NCBI GenBank assembly: GCA_015068655.1
Contig: SVKC01000009.1
Span: 1 to 51,192 of the forward strand
Reading direction: 5' to 3'
DNA: 51,192 nt
Origin: Oscillospiraceae bacterium
Lineage (GTDB): Bacteria; Bacillota; Clostridia; Monoglobales; Monoglobaceae
Positions 42,386 through 51,188 of this stretch are shown here, piece after piece. Positions within the stretch are counted from its first letter, which is position 1, and each line of letters begins with the position of its first letter. The notes under the pieces are model-generated. The model saw only the letters and a program-made list of their open reading frames with translations, was not told the origin of the DNA and did no database searches. The position numbers and the translations under genes were made by a program.

Positions 42386-43648
42386 ATGAAAAAACTTACT
42401 GCAATCATTCTCGGATACGGTATGCGAGGCAGTACATATGCTCGTTTTGCCGTTGACAACCCTGAGCTTCTTGAAATCAAGGCCGTAGCAGAGCCGGAAA
42501 TTTCACGTCGAGAAAAGGCACAGAAGCTCCATAATATTCCCGATAGTCTGGCTGTTGATACCTGGGAAAAGCTCTGTGAACTGCCCAAAATGGCTGATTT
42601 TGCAATAATATCCACACAGGACAATATGCATTATGCTCCTGCTCTTCAGCTTATCGAAAAAGGATACAATCTTCTTTTGGAAAAGCCCATGGCACCCAAT
42701 GCAAAAGAATGCAAAGAAATTGCCGAAGCTGCTGAAAGAAAAGGTGTAAAGGTTATTGTTTGTCACGTACTCAGATTTACAAATTTCTGGTATACACTGA
42801 AAAATATTCTCGACAACGGAAAAATCGGAACGCCGATGACTGTAATTCACACCGAAGGTGTTGAACGTATGCACCAAAGTCACAGCTTCGTCCGCGGAAA
42901 CTGGAGAAATTCCGTAGAATCTTCTCCTATGATTCTGGCAAAATCCTGTCATGATACAGATATACTTCAATGGCTTATTGGAAAGCCCTGCAAAAAGGTA
43001 CAATCCTTTGGAGGCCGTGATTATTTCAAAGCTGAAAATCGCCCGGAAGGTGCTCCTGACCGTTGTCTTGACAACTGTCCGCACAAAGACACATGCAAAT
43101 ACGAGCCCATACGTTTTTATACAGAGATGAAAGATAATCCCTGGAGGGATGTTGTTGCCGACCGTGTTGATGCAACAAACGAAGAAATAATCGAAGCTCT
43201 GCACAAGGGTCCGTACGGCAGATGCGTATTTGCCTGCGACAACGATGTTGTTGACCACCAGACTGTAAATATGGAATTTGAAGGCGGTTGTACCGTTGTT
43301 TTCACAATGACAGCGTTTACAGAGGGGCGTACCATAAGAATTCTTGGTACAAACGGCGAAATTGATGCAAATATGACCGACAATACTATCAAGGTATTCG
43401 ATTTTATTACAAACACAACCGAAACATATGACCTTGACAAAATCGGAGAAACCATAAGTGCAGGGCACGGCGGCGGTGATACCGGCATAATGATTGATCT
43501 TGTGAAGTATTTCACCGGAGAAGAAACCAGCAAGTCAATATGCAGCATAAGAACATCATATCTCAATCACCTTATTGCTTTTGCCGCAGAAGAATCAAGA
43601 CTGACAGATACAGTGATTGACCTCCAAAAATTTTCTGATAGTATATAA
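42386..43648 (+). CDS. Gfo/Idh/MocA-family oxidoreductase
   Basis: A 420-residue NAD(P)-dependent sugar or sugar-acid dehydrogenase. N-terminal Rossmann motif AIILGYGMRGSTYA, then LLLEKPMAPN (the EKP catalytic Lys near residue 97) and the C-terminal alpha/beta domain with CHDTDILQWLIG. A Cys cluster, CLDNCPHKDTCKY (residues 230-242), is typical of one branch of this family and could bind a metal. GGAGG site 8 nt before the ATG. Single gene between a divergent promoter region and a strong hairpin. The substrate is not predictable. Confidence 0.93.
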   Translation: MKKLTAIILGYGMRGSTYARFAVDNPELLEIKAVAEPEISRREKAQKLHNIPDSLAVDTWEKLCELPKMADFAIISTQDNMHYAPALQLIEKGYNLLLEKPMAPNAKECKEIAEAAERKGVKVIVCHVLRFTNFWYTLKNILDNGKIGTPMTVIHTEGVERMHQSHSFVRGNWRNSVESSPMILAKSCHDTDILQWLIGKPCKKVQSFGGRDYFKAENRPEGAPDRCLDNCPHKDTCKYEPIRFYTEMKDNPWRDVVADRVDATNEEIIEALHKGPYGRCVFACDNDVVDHQTVNMEFEGGCTVVFTMTAFTEGRTIRILGTNGEIDANMTDNTIKVFDFITNTTETYDLDKIGETISAGHGGGDTGIMIDLVKYFTGEETSKSICSIRTSYLNHLIAFAAEESRLTDTVIDLQKFSDSI

Positions 43649-43715
43649 GACAAAGGGTTTTTAAAAAAATCAACCAACCCCGTCAAATATATACCACAAA
43701 TATCAAAGTTATCAA

Positions 43716-43758
43716 AACAACAACGCAACCCCTTGTAATCAAGTGGGTTGCGTTGTTG
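43716..43758. terminator. Bidirectional terminator-like hairpin
   Basis: About 15 bp of CAACAACGCAACCCC paired with the downstream GGGTTGCGTTGTTG, plus TTG/CAA around a TAAT loop. Convergent between the dehydrogenase and the leucine-rich-repeat gene. Plus strand continues TAATCTTTT, minus strand TTTTGAT, so T runs are short both ways. Confidence 0.75.
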
Positions 43759-43808
43759 TAATCTTTTAGATGAATTATAGAATAGTCGAATTGTTTAGAG
43801 AAATATGT

Positions 43809-45209
43809 TTAGCGACTTTCCGAAATCAAAACAGCTCTGCCGTTTCCATTCCACTGCACATCGGCACCAAAAGCCTCTGCAATTACACGAGCAGGAACCA
43901 TTGTTCTGCCGTTCATCAGTCGTGCAGGAACATCTACAGGTATGGCTTCTCCGTTTTTATAAATTGCATTTGCTCCTATTGTTATCCTTACTTCGATATT
44001 TCCACGCTTTGCAATAGCTGTGCTTGTAGCTCCGTCCCAATCTACAACTGCACCCATTGCTTCAAAAATTGAACGAAGAGGAACCAAGGTTCTTCCTTCC
44101 AAAATCTCAGGATTTTGAGCATATGAATGGAAAGAAATTCTTTTGCCATTGTAATAAACGTGGATACCGCTGTTCACAGAGTTATCAGTCAGGTAAGAAA
44201 TTCCTTCTTCCTTGCAATATTGTGCAGCATAAGAGCCCTCAGAGCAATATATAATAGCATTAGGGCTCAAATATATAGGATTAAAATACATTAAATCCAC
44301 AGTATCAGGAATATAAACAGCCTCTAAGTTCTGACAATTTTTAAAACTACTGGTAATGTATTTTGTTCCGTAGGGAACAACAACCTCTTTTAATCCCGTA
44401 TTATAAAAAGCATTTCCCAAAATATCGGTTAAGGTAGTAGGCAAAACAATATTTTTCAAAGATGTACAATCCTCAAATGCTCTTTCACCGATGATTTTAA
44501 CACCGTTTGGAATTACAACCTCTTCTAATGCGGTACATCCAAGAAACATTTCATCTCCAACTCGTTCAACATTAGGACTTAAAACAACACGTTTCAAATT
44601 TTTGCAGAATTCAAACATTCTTACATCTCCGCGACGGGTATTTAATGTTGCTTTAACATTGGATAAATCTATTTCAGTAATTCCGCTGAATGAAAAGATT
44701 TTATGTCCGATAGTTTCAATTCCTGCAGGCAAAGAAAGCGTCTTAAGCGAGGTACACTCAGCGAATGTCTGAGCTCCAATTTTTTTTACTGATGACGGAA
44801 TATTTATGGTCACAAGGCTTTCACAACCATAAAACGCACTATCTCCTATTGACTCAATTCCATCAGGAAGTATTACCTTTTTAAGATTTTTCTGTTTGTA
44901 TGCCAAAGCTTGGTTGAGTTGTTTAATCTTAGCCTTTATTTCCAAAGTCGTAATATCGACATCTTCAAATACATCCCCTGCTCGATTTTTATAGTTTTGG
45001 TCCTCTATATTCGTAACAGGGCATCCTGCAATTGTTTCAGGCACTACAACATCTCCGCCATTACCAAGATATTTTGTAATCGTTACCTCATTGTCAAGCA
45101 ACTTAAATTCCCATTCGCCCTCGGTCAACGCAAAGGCACTCATTGAACTGCAAATCATTATTGCAAATACAATTACTGCCATTGTTAATAATTGTTTGAT
45201 TTTTTTCAT
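43809..45209 (-). CDS. Secreted leucine-rich-repeat protein with copper-amine-oxidase-type stalk domain
   Basis: A 466-residue exported protein. Signal peptide 1 to about 27 (MAVIVFAIMICSSMSAFA). Residues 35-320 are BspA-type leucine-rich repeats (IESIGDSAFYGCESLVTINI, VKKIGAQTFAECTSLKTL, VKIIGERAFEDCTSL). Residues about 345-466 are a copper-amine-oxidase N-terminal-like domain (EGRTLVPLRSIFEAMGAVVDW and NGRTMVPARVIAEAFGADVQW, two copies of the usual motif), commonly found as a wall-associated module in Clostridia. The BspA repeats match those at the end of the large protein at 3939-8699. Ligand unknown. Confidence 0.9.
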   Translation of the reverse strand: MKKIKQLLTMAVIVFAIMICSSMSAFALTEGEWEFKLLDNEVTITKYLGNGGDVVVPETIAGCPVTNIEDQNYKNRAGDVFEDVDITTLEIKAKIKQLNQALAYKQKNLKKVILPDGIESIGDSAFYGCESLVTINIPSSVKKIGAQTFAECTSLKTLSLPAGIETIGHKIFSFSGITEIDLSNVKATLNTRRGDVRMFEFCKNLKRVVLSPNVERVGDEMFLGCTALEEVVIPNGVKIIGERAFEDCTSLKNIVLPTTLTDILGNAFYNTGLKEVVVPYGTKYITSSFKNCQNLEAVYIPDTVDLMYFNPIYLSPNAIIYCSEGSYAAQYCKEEGISYLTDNSVNSGIHVYYNGKRISFHSYAQNPEILEGRTLVPLRSIFEAMGAVVDWDGATSTAIAKRGNIEVRITIGANAIYKNGEAIPVDVPARLMNGRTMVPARVIAEAFGADVQWNGNGRAVLISESR

Positions 45210-45241
45210 AATTTTCTTGCTCCTTTTTAAAAATTATAGAT

Positions 45242-45270
45242 ATTATAACACAAATAGAAATTATTTACAA
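45242..45270 (-). promoter_or_regulatory. Promoter of the leucine-rich-repeat gene
   Basis: Minus-strand TTGTAA (45270-45265), 17-nt spacer, TATAAT (45247-45242). It lies directly behind the terminator of the upstream oxidoreductase gene and 33 nt before the start. Confidence 0.8.
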
Positions 45271-45271
45271 G

Positions 45272-45314
45272 AAAAAAAACAGAACAATTCAGATTATTCT
45301 CTAAATTATTCTGT
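45272..45314 (-). terminator. Terminator of the Rieske oxidoreductase gene
   Basis: Minus-strand ACAGAATAATT (45314-45304), 14-nt loop, AATTGTTCTGT (45289-45279): 11 pairs with one G-U, then eight T. Confidence 0.9.
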
Positions 45315-45338
45315 TGCAATGGCAAAACAGAGAAATTC

Positions 45339-46634
45339 TTATTTTTTCATATCGTCTGTAGCAGGGTTATTTATTATATTTCCGTTTTCCTCAAATCTGG
45401 AGCCGTGACAAGGACAATCCCAGGAATGTTCCTCTTTGTTATACTTTAATGCGCATCCCATATGAGGACATCTTGGTGTCGTAGGTGTTAGCAAGTTTTT
45501 TGCAGATTCAAATGCGTTAACTGCAAGCTGAGTATGAAATACTGTCCTTGACGGGGAGTAAACATCCTCATATTTGTTTTTCCTTCCGCATATCATATCT
45601 GTTAATATCATAGCCGACACCATTGAGGATGTCATCCCCCACTTATTAAATCCGGTCGCAACATACAAATCCTGAGTAGCTTTTGAGTACCTACCAATAT
45701 ACGGTATTGAATCAAGTGTCATACAATCTTGAGTTGCCCAGAATTTCTCTTCTCTGGAATAGGGATAATACTTCTCTTTGACTTTTCTCAGTTCTTCCCA
45801 TCCACCGCCAACACTTCCCGTACGATGACTTCCGCCTCCAAGCAACAACAAATCCTTATGACTTCTGAAAGACAATCCATCCTTTGCTTCATCAACATAC
45901 ATATCTTTTATATTCTCTGCATTTTTTAACGCAATAACATAAGATCTGTGCTGATACATCTTTAAAAAATATCCACCGTGCTTATTTATAAAAGGAAAAT
46001 GCGTTGCTACTATAACTTTTTTTGCAAAGATTCTTCCATTTGTTGTTATAGCAGTTTGTTTTTTCAATTCGAGAATTTTTGTATTTTCATATATTTTTAA
46101 ATCCTTTGCAATTGCATATGCAAACTTCAGAGGATGAAGCTTTGCCTGATCAGAAACTTTAACAGCACCTTTGACACCGAAAGGAAGTTCTGTTTTTTCG
46201 CAAAATTCTGCACTACAGCCAATCTTGTTTAAGGCTTCAACCTCTCTTTCTATTACACCTCTGTCCTTTAAAGAATATACATAAGAATTACATATTTGAA
46301 AATCATCTATCTCTGATGCAATTGATTTGATTTTTTCCAATGCCTCCCTTTGACTGTCATAATACAGATATGCCTTTTCCGTTCCATATTTGTTGGTTAT
46401 CTTATCATATATAAGCCCGTGCTGAAACGTAATTTTCGCTGTAGTTGAATTAGAAATACCTGCGCATATTTTATCTGCTTCCGCCAAAACACAATCAACT
46501 CCGGCATTTTTCAGCATGTATGCACATATAATACCGCACATACCTCCCCCAATAATCAGTACATCTGTTTTAATGTCGCCTTGAAGCTGATTGAATTTTA
46601 ACTCTTTAATATTGCTATTCCATATTGATTTCAT
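45339..46634 (-). CDS. FAD-dependent oxidoreductase with C-terminal Rieske iron-sulfur domain
   Basis: A 431-residue protein. Residues 27-60 hold the FAD-binding GGGMCGIICAYML and the acidic strand end (DCVLAEAD). The middle is a DadA/DAO-type amine or amino-acid oxidase fold (GRYSKATQDLYVATGFNKWGMTSS near the C-terminal FAD loop). Residues 389-431 are a Rieske [2Fe-2S] domain, with C389-x-H391 and C407-x2-H410 as cluster ligands in CPHMGC and CPCHGSRF. The combination is a known but poorly characterised flavoprotein type. GAGGTGA site before the ATG. Monocistronic, between two terminators. Substrate unknown. Confidence 0.93.
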   Translation of the reverse strand: MKSIWNSNIKELKFNQLQGDIKTDVLIIGGGMCGIICAYMLKNAGVDCVLAEADKICAGISNSTTAKITFQHGLIYDKITNKYGTEKAYLYYDSQREALEKIKSIASEIDDFQICNSYVYSLKDRGVIEREVEALNKIGCSAEFCEKTELPFGVKGAVKVSDQAKLHPLKFAYAIAKDLKIYENTKILELKKQTAITTNGRIFAKKVIVATHFPFINKHGGYFLKMYQHRSYVIALKNAENIKDMYVDEAKDGLSFRSHKDLLLLGGGSHRTGSVGGGWEELRKVKEKYYPYSREEKFWATQDCMTLDSIPYIGRYSKATQDLYVATGFNKWGMTSSMVSAMILTDMICGRKNKYEDVYSPSRTVFHTQLAVNAFESAKNLLTPTTPRCPHMGCALKYNKEEHSWDCPCHGSRFEENGNIINNPATDDMKK

Positions 46635-46818
46635 ATGCTCACCTCTTTTATATTATCCCAAATCAAAGGATATAAATACCTAATTTTGACAAATTCATTA
46701 TTTGTAACAAGCTGTCGAATTTAGCAAATAATCAAAGATACAAAAAAAGATGTAAACAAATGAAAATCTACCAAAGCAAATTCTACTTAAAAAGAGGATA
46801 AGTGATATAATTAAATAT

Positions 46819-46850
46819 ACAAACCGCAACAAAAATTTGTTGCGGTTTGT
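46819..46850 (-). terminator. Hairpin terminator of the Band-7 gene
   Basis: Perfect 15-bp stem (ACAAACCGCAACAAA with its complement) and a 2-nt loop, 15 nt after the Band-7 stop. The minus strand continues ATATTTAATTATA, a poor T run. The rest of the 230-nt spacer up to the Rieske gene is A/T-rich, with no promoter I could support. Confidence 0.7.
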
Positions 46851-46864
46851 AATACCCGTGTTAG

Positions 46865-47815
46865 TTATTCACAACAAGGATCTGCTTTCTTTTCAACCAT
46901 TTTTTGAGTATTGTCAGGGTCGGTTTTATCTCCTAAACCTGTTGTTTCCGAAAAAACTACGTTAGATTTTACCATTTCAACTGCATCGGTTGGAACTATT
47001 ATTTTTGCAGCTTTGCCATCAGACATAGCAATCAAAGCTTCATATTTTTTTAGTTCAAGAACTGCAGCATCCACACCCGCTTCTTTTAGAGCCGCAAGAC
47101 CATCTGCCTCTGCTTTTTTAGACAAATAGATTGCCTTTGCTTCACCCTCAGCCCTAGCAATTCTCGCATCTCTTTCACCTTCGGCTGCAAGTATCACCGC
47201 CTGCTTGTCTCCTTCTGCACGAGTTATAGCAGCCGCTTTATGCCCCTCAGCTTGAAGCATTGTTTCTCTCCTGTCACGTTCTGCTTTCATCTGCTTTTCC
47301 ATTGCATTTTGAATTTCTGCCGGCGGAATAATATTTTTCAATTCAACTCTGCTTACCTTAATTCCCCATTTATCTGTTGCCTCATCCAATATAGATGTCA
47401 TCTTTCCGTTAATTGTATCTCTCGATGTAAGTGTGCCATCAAGTTCCAATTCACCAACAATATTTCTCAAGGTTGTAGCTGCTAAATTTGATAAAGCAGA
47501 GATAGGATTAACCGCACCGTAAGCATACAACTTCGCATCATAAATTGCATAATAGATTACAGTATCTATCTGCATAGTAACATTATCTTTTGTAATGACC
47601 GGTTGCGGGGGTGAGTCAAGTACTTGCTCTTTTAGCGTAACTTTTTTTGAAATTCGTTCTATAAACGGCACCTTAATATGAATTCCTGCGGACCATGTTG
47701 TCTTATATTTTCCCAAAAACTCAATAACAAATTCATGAGCTTGAGGAACAATTTTAATGTTTGGTATTATTATAATTGCAATTACAACACAAAAAACTGT
47801 TATAAAAAATCCCAT
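46865..47815 (-). CDS. SPFH/Band-7 domain protein (stomatin/QmcA-like)
   Basis: A 316-residue membrane scaffold protein. One N-terminal helix (residues 3-21, FFITVFCVVIAIIIIPNI), then the SPFH domain (IVPQAHEFVIEFLGKY, GIHIKVPFIERI, VTLKEQVLDSPPQPVITKDNV, WGIKVSRVELKNI) and a long Ala/Glu-rich coiled coil (AEGHKAAAITRAEGDKQAV) to about 260. It ends in DPCCE. Such proteins form large rings on membranes and organise proteases or other enzymes. No NfeD or protease partner is adjacent. Its promoter at 47897 is near consensus. Confidence 0.95.
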   Translation of the reverse strand: MGFFITVFCVVIAIIIIPNIKIVPQAHEFVIEFLGKYKTTWSAGIHIKVPFIERISKKVTLKEQVLDSPPQPVITKDNVTMQIDTVIYYAIYDAKLYAYGAVNPISALSNLAATTLRNIVGELELDGTLTSRDTINGKMTSILDEATDKWGIKVSRVELKNIIPPAEIQNAMEKQMKAERDRRETMLQAEGHKAAAITRAEGDKQAVILAAEGERDARIARAEGEAKAIYLSKKAEADGLAALKEAGVDAAVLELKKYEALIAMSDGKAAKIIVPTDAVEMVKSNVVFSETTGLGDKTDPDNTQKMVEKKADPCCE

Positions 47816-47896
47816 AATTTTTACCTCCGTAGTTTAAGATATACTAAGATTATAGTAAAAAAAGAAATATTAATCTCTTCTATACTTTTCACTTAC

Positions 47897-47926
47897 AGTA
47901 TAACAAAACAACATTGTTTTTGTCAA
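47897..47926 (-). promoter_or_regulatory. Promoter of the Band-7 gene
   Basis: Minus-strand TTGACA (47926-47921), 18-nt spacer, TATACT (47902-47897). The spacer contains the inverted repeat AAAACAA-TG-TTGTTTT, which could bind a regulator. The leader from here to the start is about 80 nt. Confidence 0.75.
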
Positions 47927-47931
47927 GATAT

Positions 47932-48060
47932 TCATTGTTCCTTCAGGTTGAGAATCTGCACTTCATTAGCGTTAGCGACTTCATGTTCCTGAAAGGCACG
48001 CTTCATTGAAAAAGTATCGGCAAAGGCAACGCTTTTTTCCGGGAAAGCCGAATGGTTTAG
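47932..48060 (-). pseudogene. Possible coding remnant or repeat element
   Basis: One minus-strand frame stays open here and ends at a TGA at 47934-47932. It reads SVAFADTFSMKRAFQEHEVA and then NANEVQILNLKEQ. The composition is more codon-like and less A/T-rich than its flanks. There is no ribosome binding site before its ATG (48006), and the frame opens only from a stop at the end of the pectinase. It could be the tail of a lost gene or a fragment of a dispersed repeat. I do not recognise it. Confidence 0.3.
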
Positions 48061-48079
48061 ATGCAGCACTTTGCACGAT

Positions 48080-49458
48080 TCAAATTTTTTCGATTATAAA
48101 ATCTTCTTCTGTTTGCAGAACATATGCTTTTATATTTGACAGCCCGTTGATGTTTTTTATTTCAATGTTACCGTTGCCTTTGGATTTAACTATACATTCT
48201 CCGTCAAATCCCTCTATACTCATTTCATCAATTGAAATCCGCTCATAATTACAAGCTCTTATAAATTCGCTGACAGAAGCGCCTTTCCTCATCCGAACAG
48301 ACATGTTTTTCATTATCAGTTCAACCTTATTTGTTTCAGTACCATAAAGCGTCAACGGCATTGAAACATCGATCACCTTAATATTTTTGAAGGTTATGTC
48401 CCTCAACGGACGATAGCGTTGCCATGTCTCATTTCCTGAAAAATTATAATGCAAAAACCGGTCTGCTCCACATATCTCACAATCTTCAATCACTATATTT
48501 CCCGGCTCCTCAGGAATTGGAACTGAATAATCTGCATAATATGTGAAAAAACTTAACATGTTATTTCTCGCATTTTCCGATGTTGCCATTGTACCTGCAA
48601 TTTTTTCTTCCTTACTTAACGAACCGCGGAACGAATATTTCCCCGGGGCGTATGCCTTACATCCTTTAATATAAACATTTGTTCCACCGAAACGAAAGGC
48701 CGAACAGGAACTGTTCAAAACACAGTTATTCACAAACACATTTGTATTGCCAAAACCTGCAATGCAATCATCACCTGTATAAAATTCGCAATCCTCAATT
48801 AAGATATTACGACAAACAGCAGCATCAAAACCGTCATGCCCTGCTTCAACCTTATTTTACTTGCCGCAACATTATCACAAAAAAGTAAATGGTGTGCCCA
48901 GTTTCCGCTATTCTTAACAGTATATCCGCTCAACTTTATGCCTTTTACTCTGAAAAATCCTATTGCATGAGGACCTCGATAATCCTCCTCCCCAATCGCA
49001 TCATAGCAATTATCACCATCTATCGCCGAACCACTCTCACCTATGATTGCTATATTTTCAGCATCAATAGCTCGAATCAGTGCGTTGTTCCACCTGCTAC
49101 CCGGAATACGTTTGAATCGATAACGCTCATCATTCTCATCGTACTCCGTCTCACCATGAATATTCCAAAGACCAATATATCCTGCGTCTGTGATTTGATT
49201 TCCGGCAAGAGGTTCCACATTATCATGCAAATATCCATAATATTCTTCAGGATCACGCACGCCCTTCAGTACCGCATTTTCCATCAAATGCAATGTTATG
49301 TTAGAGCGCAGACGGATTCCTCCAGTAAAATATATCCCCTCCGGAATTACAACCTCTCCTCCTCCGCCCAGAAAGCAATGATCAATTGCCGCTTGAATAG
49401 CAGTTGTTTGTATCTTTCCATCTGGTTTCGCACCAAAATCGCGAATAGATATCTTCAT
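48080..49458 (-). pseudogene. Glycoside hydrolase family 28 (polygalacturonase-like), frameshifted
   Basis: A pectinase-type right-handed beta-helix. The N-terminal part starts MKISIRDFGAKPDGK at 49458 with an AAGGAGT site and shows GGGGEVVIPEGIYFTGGI. The frame breaks near 48850-48858, where one base is missing; adding one restores VEAGHDGFDAAVCRN, the CEFYTGDDCIAGFGN segment with the catalytic Asp pair, and SSCSAFRFGG. With that repair it is 459 residues, normal for the family. No signal peptide is present, so the enzyme would be cytoplasmic and act on short oligogalacturonides. Divergent from an AraC regulator, as usual for sugar-use genes. Real pseudogene or a sequence error. Confidence 0.85.
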
Positions 49459-49492
49459 TTCAAAATACTCCTTGTTTTTCACAAAATTTTTT

Positions 49493-49509
49493 GATATAAT
49501 AATTATATC
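49493..49509. promoter_or_regulatory. Palindrome with divergent -10 boxes between pectinase and araC
   Basis: GATATAAT-A-ATTATATC is a perfect 17-nt palindrome. On the minus strand it reads TG-A-TATAAT, an extended -10 element 35-45 nt before the pectinase start. The plus strand carries the same element toward araC. No good -35 was seen either way, which suits activator-dependent promoters. Confidence 0.5.
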
Positions 49510-49587
49510 ACACAAATTTACAATAAAATTATATAATATTGCACAAAAAGTATCAATATATAACACTAATTGAGAGAGGCGTTACAA

Positions 49588-50427
49588 ATGATCAATTTAT
49601 ATGAACAATTACAGCATAAAAGCGGAAACGATTTACCTATGAAAATATACAAGACCTCCGGTGTGTATCTTCATTGGCACGAAGAATATGAATTTATCAT
49701 GGTCGAAAATGGAACTGCACTTTGTATTATAAACGGAGAGTCGGTGAATCTTAACAAAAATACTGTTGTTCTTTTACAAAGCGGTATTCTCCATTCTATT
49801 CATGCCCAGCCAAACACAAATATCACAGCCATTGTGGTATCCCCATCCTTCTGGGCCGACAAATCCTTCAGTGAGTTGTTCAACGGACAAATAAGCTTTC
49901 AATATATTTTTGATAATAACAACCCTATAGATCACTCAGTCATTGAAATATTAAAACTTATCGTTAATATTTACGAAAGTCAACGCTTTGGTTATGAATT
50001 TATTATGAAAGCAAAATTTGCAGAACTATTTGCAATCCTTATAAAAAACGAACGTATTTGCCATACTCCTAAACAAAGCAGAAAAATCCCTGAGGAACTC
50101 AAGACCATGATGAACTATATTCACGAACATTATACTGAGAAAATAACTTTGAAAACATTGTCTGCAATCTCATTTTATAGCCCAACATACATTATAAATC
50201 TTTTTAAAAAATTCACAAATTTTACTCCGGCAGAATACATCACTCAATATCGATTAACCCATGCACAAAGAAAACTGAAAAACAGTTTCGAAAATAATCT
50301 CGACATCGCTCTTTCCTGCGGTTTTAACAGTGAATCATATTTTGTATACGCTTTTAAAAAACGTTATGGCATAACTCCCCGTACCTACCGTACTCAGCAA
50401 CAGCAAAACAGATTAGATGCTGAATAA
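49588..50427 (+). CDS. AraC-family transcriptional regulator
   Basis: A 279-residue regulator. Residues 15-95 are a cupin ligand-binding domain (YLHWHEEYEFIMVENGTA, LLQSGILHSI). Residues 180-279 are the two helix-turn-helix units of AraC/XylS type (ITLKTLSAISFYSPTYIINLFKKF and IALSCGFNSESYFVYAFKKRYGITP). ATG at 49588 is 9 nt from GAGAGG; an earlier TTG start is rejected because it overlaps that site. Divergent from the pectinase gene, so it probably activates it in response to a pectin-derived sugar; this is inference from layout. Confidence 0.95.
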   Translation: MINLYEQLQHKSGNDLPMKIYKTSGVYLHWHEEYEFIMVENGTALCIINGESVNLNKNTVVLLQSGILHSIHAQPNTNITAIVVSPSFWADKSFSELFNGQISFQYIFDNNNPIDHSVIEILKLIVNIYESQRFGYEFIMKAKFAELFAILIKNERICHTPKQSRKIPEELKTMMNYIHEHYTEKITLKTLSAISFYSPTYIINLFKKFTNFTPAEYITQYRLTHAQRKLKNSFENNLDIALSCGFNSESYFVYAFKKRYGITPRTYRTQQQQNRLDAE

Positions 50428-50492
50428 TACAAAAATCCGATTTATGAATTTTCCTCAACTTTTTGCCAAACTCAGGTGACTCCCCTTCTTTT

Positions 50493-50534
50493 AAAAATAT
50501 GCACCCTCAAAAGCATCTGACTTTTGGGGTGCAT
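50493..50534 (-). terminator. Terminator of the metallophosphoesterase fragment
   Basis: Stem ATGCACCC/GGGTGCAT extended by CAAAAG/CTTTTG around a 7-nt loop, then ATTTTT on the minus strand. Convergent with araC, for which no T run is present. The rest of 50428-50595 shows nothing else. Confidence 0.8.
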
Positions 50535-50595
50535 ATCATGATAAACAAGTAATTTTTAGTAAAATTCCACTTTACTTACAGTAAATCAATATTTA

Positions 50596-51090
50596 TTATT
50601 TATAATACACTGTATATTCCTTCAACCTGTCTTTTTGGTTATAGTTTTCAAGAGTTCCCGTATTTCTGATATGAAAAACCACTCTGTCCTGATACACCTC
50701 AAAAACCAGGTACTGTGCCAGTTTTGGTGTTGCCGTACCGGGAAAATATGTTAATTCTTTTTCACCGCCATAACCGCTGATTCCATCTTCCTCAAAAAAT
50801 TCTCTGCCAAAAGGTCTCAGCCCTCCCATATGAACAAACGAATATTCGTATTGTTTTCTCAGAGAATCAGTTTCTTTAAGGTTTTTATCAATGGGTAAGT
50901 CCCGGTCGCCTATATGTAATATTGCACCGGATGAAAACTCTTTGTAACATGATCTTTCACCGTGCACATGACCGTAAAGATAAAACGCATTTTTATGACC
51001 CTTAAATATATCATAAAACAATGAACGATTTCCATTTATCATTGTTTCGACTAACTCTCCGTCATTATAATAGTAGTCGGTGAAACGCAT
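50596..51090 (-). pseudogene. Calcineurin-like metallophosphoesterase, 5'-truncated
   Basis: The 164 codons after the ATG at 51090 look like only the C-terminal part of a metallophosphoesterase. LYGHVHGE holds the final GHxH metal motif, and ILHIGDRDLPI follows. The earlier motifs (DxH, GDxxD, GNHE) that must precede it are absent. The ATG sits inside a palindrome (51083-51098), and the frame meets a stop about 40 nt further upstream, so no fuller gene exists at this place. There is no ribosome binding site. Most likely the 5' part was replaced by the palindromic element at 51083-51188. A short intact protein cannot be fully excluded. Confidence 0.6.
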
Positions 51091-51188
51091 TTGCGTTTTA
51101 TGTTTGCGATATATCGCAAACTCCTTTGAAAACTGTGGTTTTCAAAGACCGACACTATTGCAATCATGCGTGGCTTTCAAGACAATAG
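51083..51188. repeat. Cluster of perfect palindromes at the right edge
   Basis: Four inverted repeats in 106 nt: AAACGCA-TT-TGCGTTT (51083-51098), GTTTGCGATATATCGCAAAC (51102-51121, no loop), CTTTGAAAAC-TGTG-GTTTTCAAAG (51124-51147), and CTATTG ... CAATAG (51155-51188). It looks like a small palindromic repeat element (REP or MITE type) and continues toward or past the window edge. Confidence 0.6.

Noticed and set aside
42503-43468. Long minus-strand open frame of 321 codons
   Set aside because: It is antisense to the Gfo/Idh/MocA gene, whose motifs are clear; the antisense product is Cys/Phe-rich without any domain and has no ribosome binding site.
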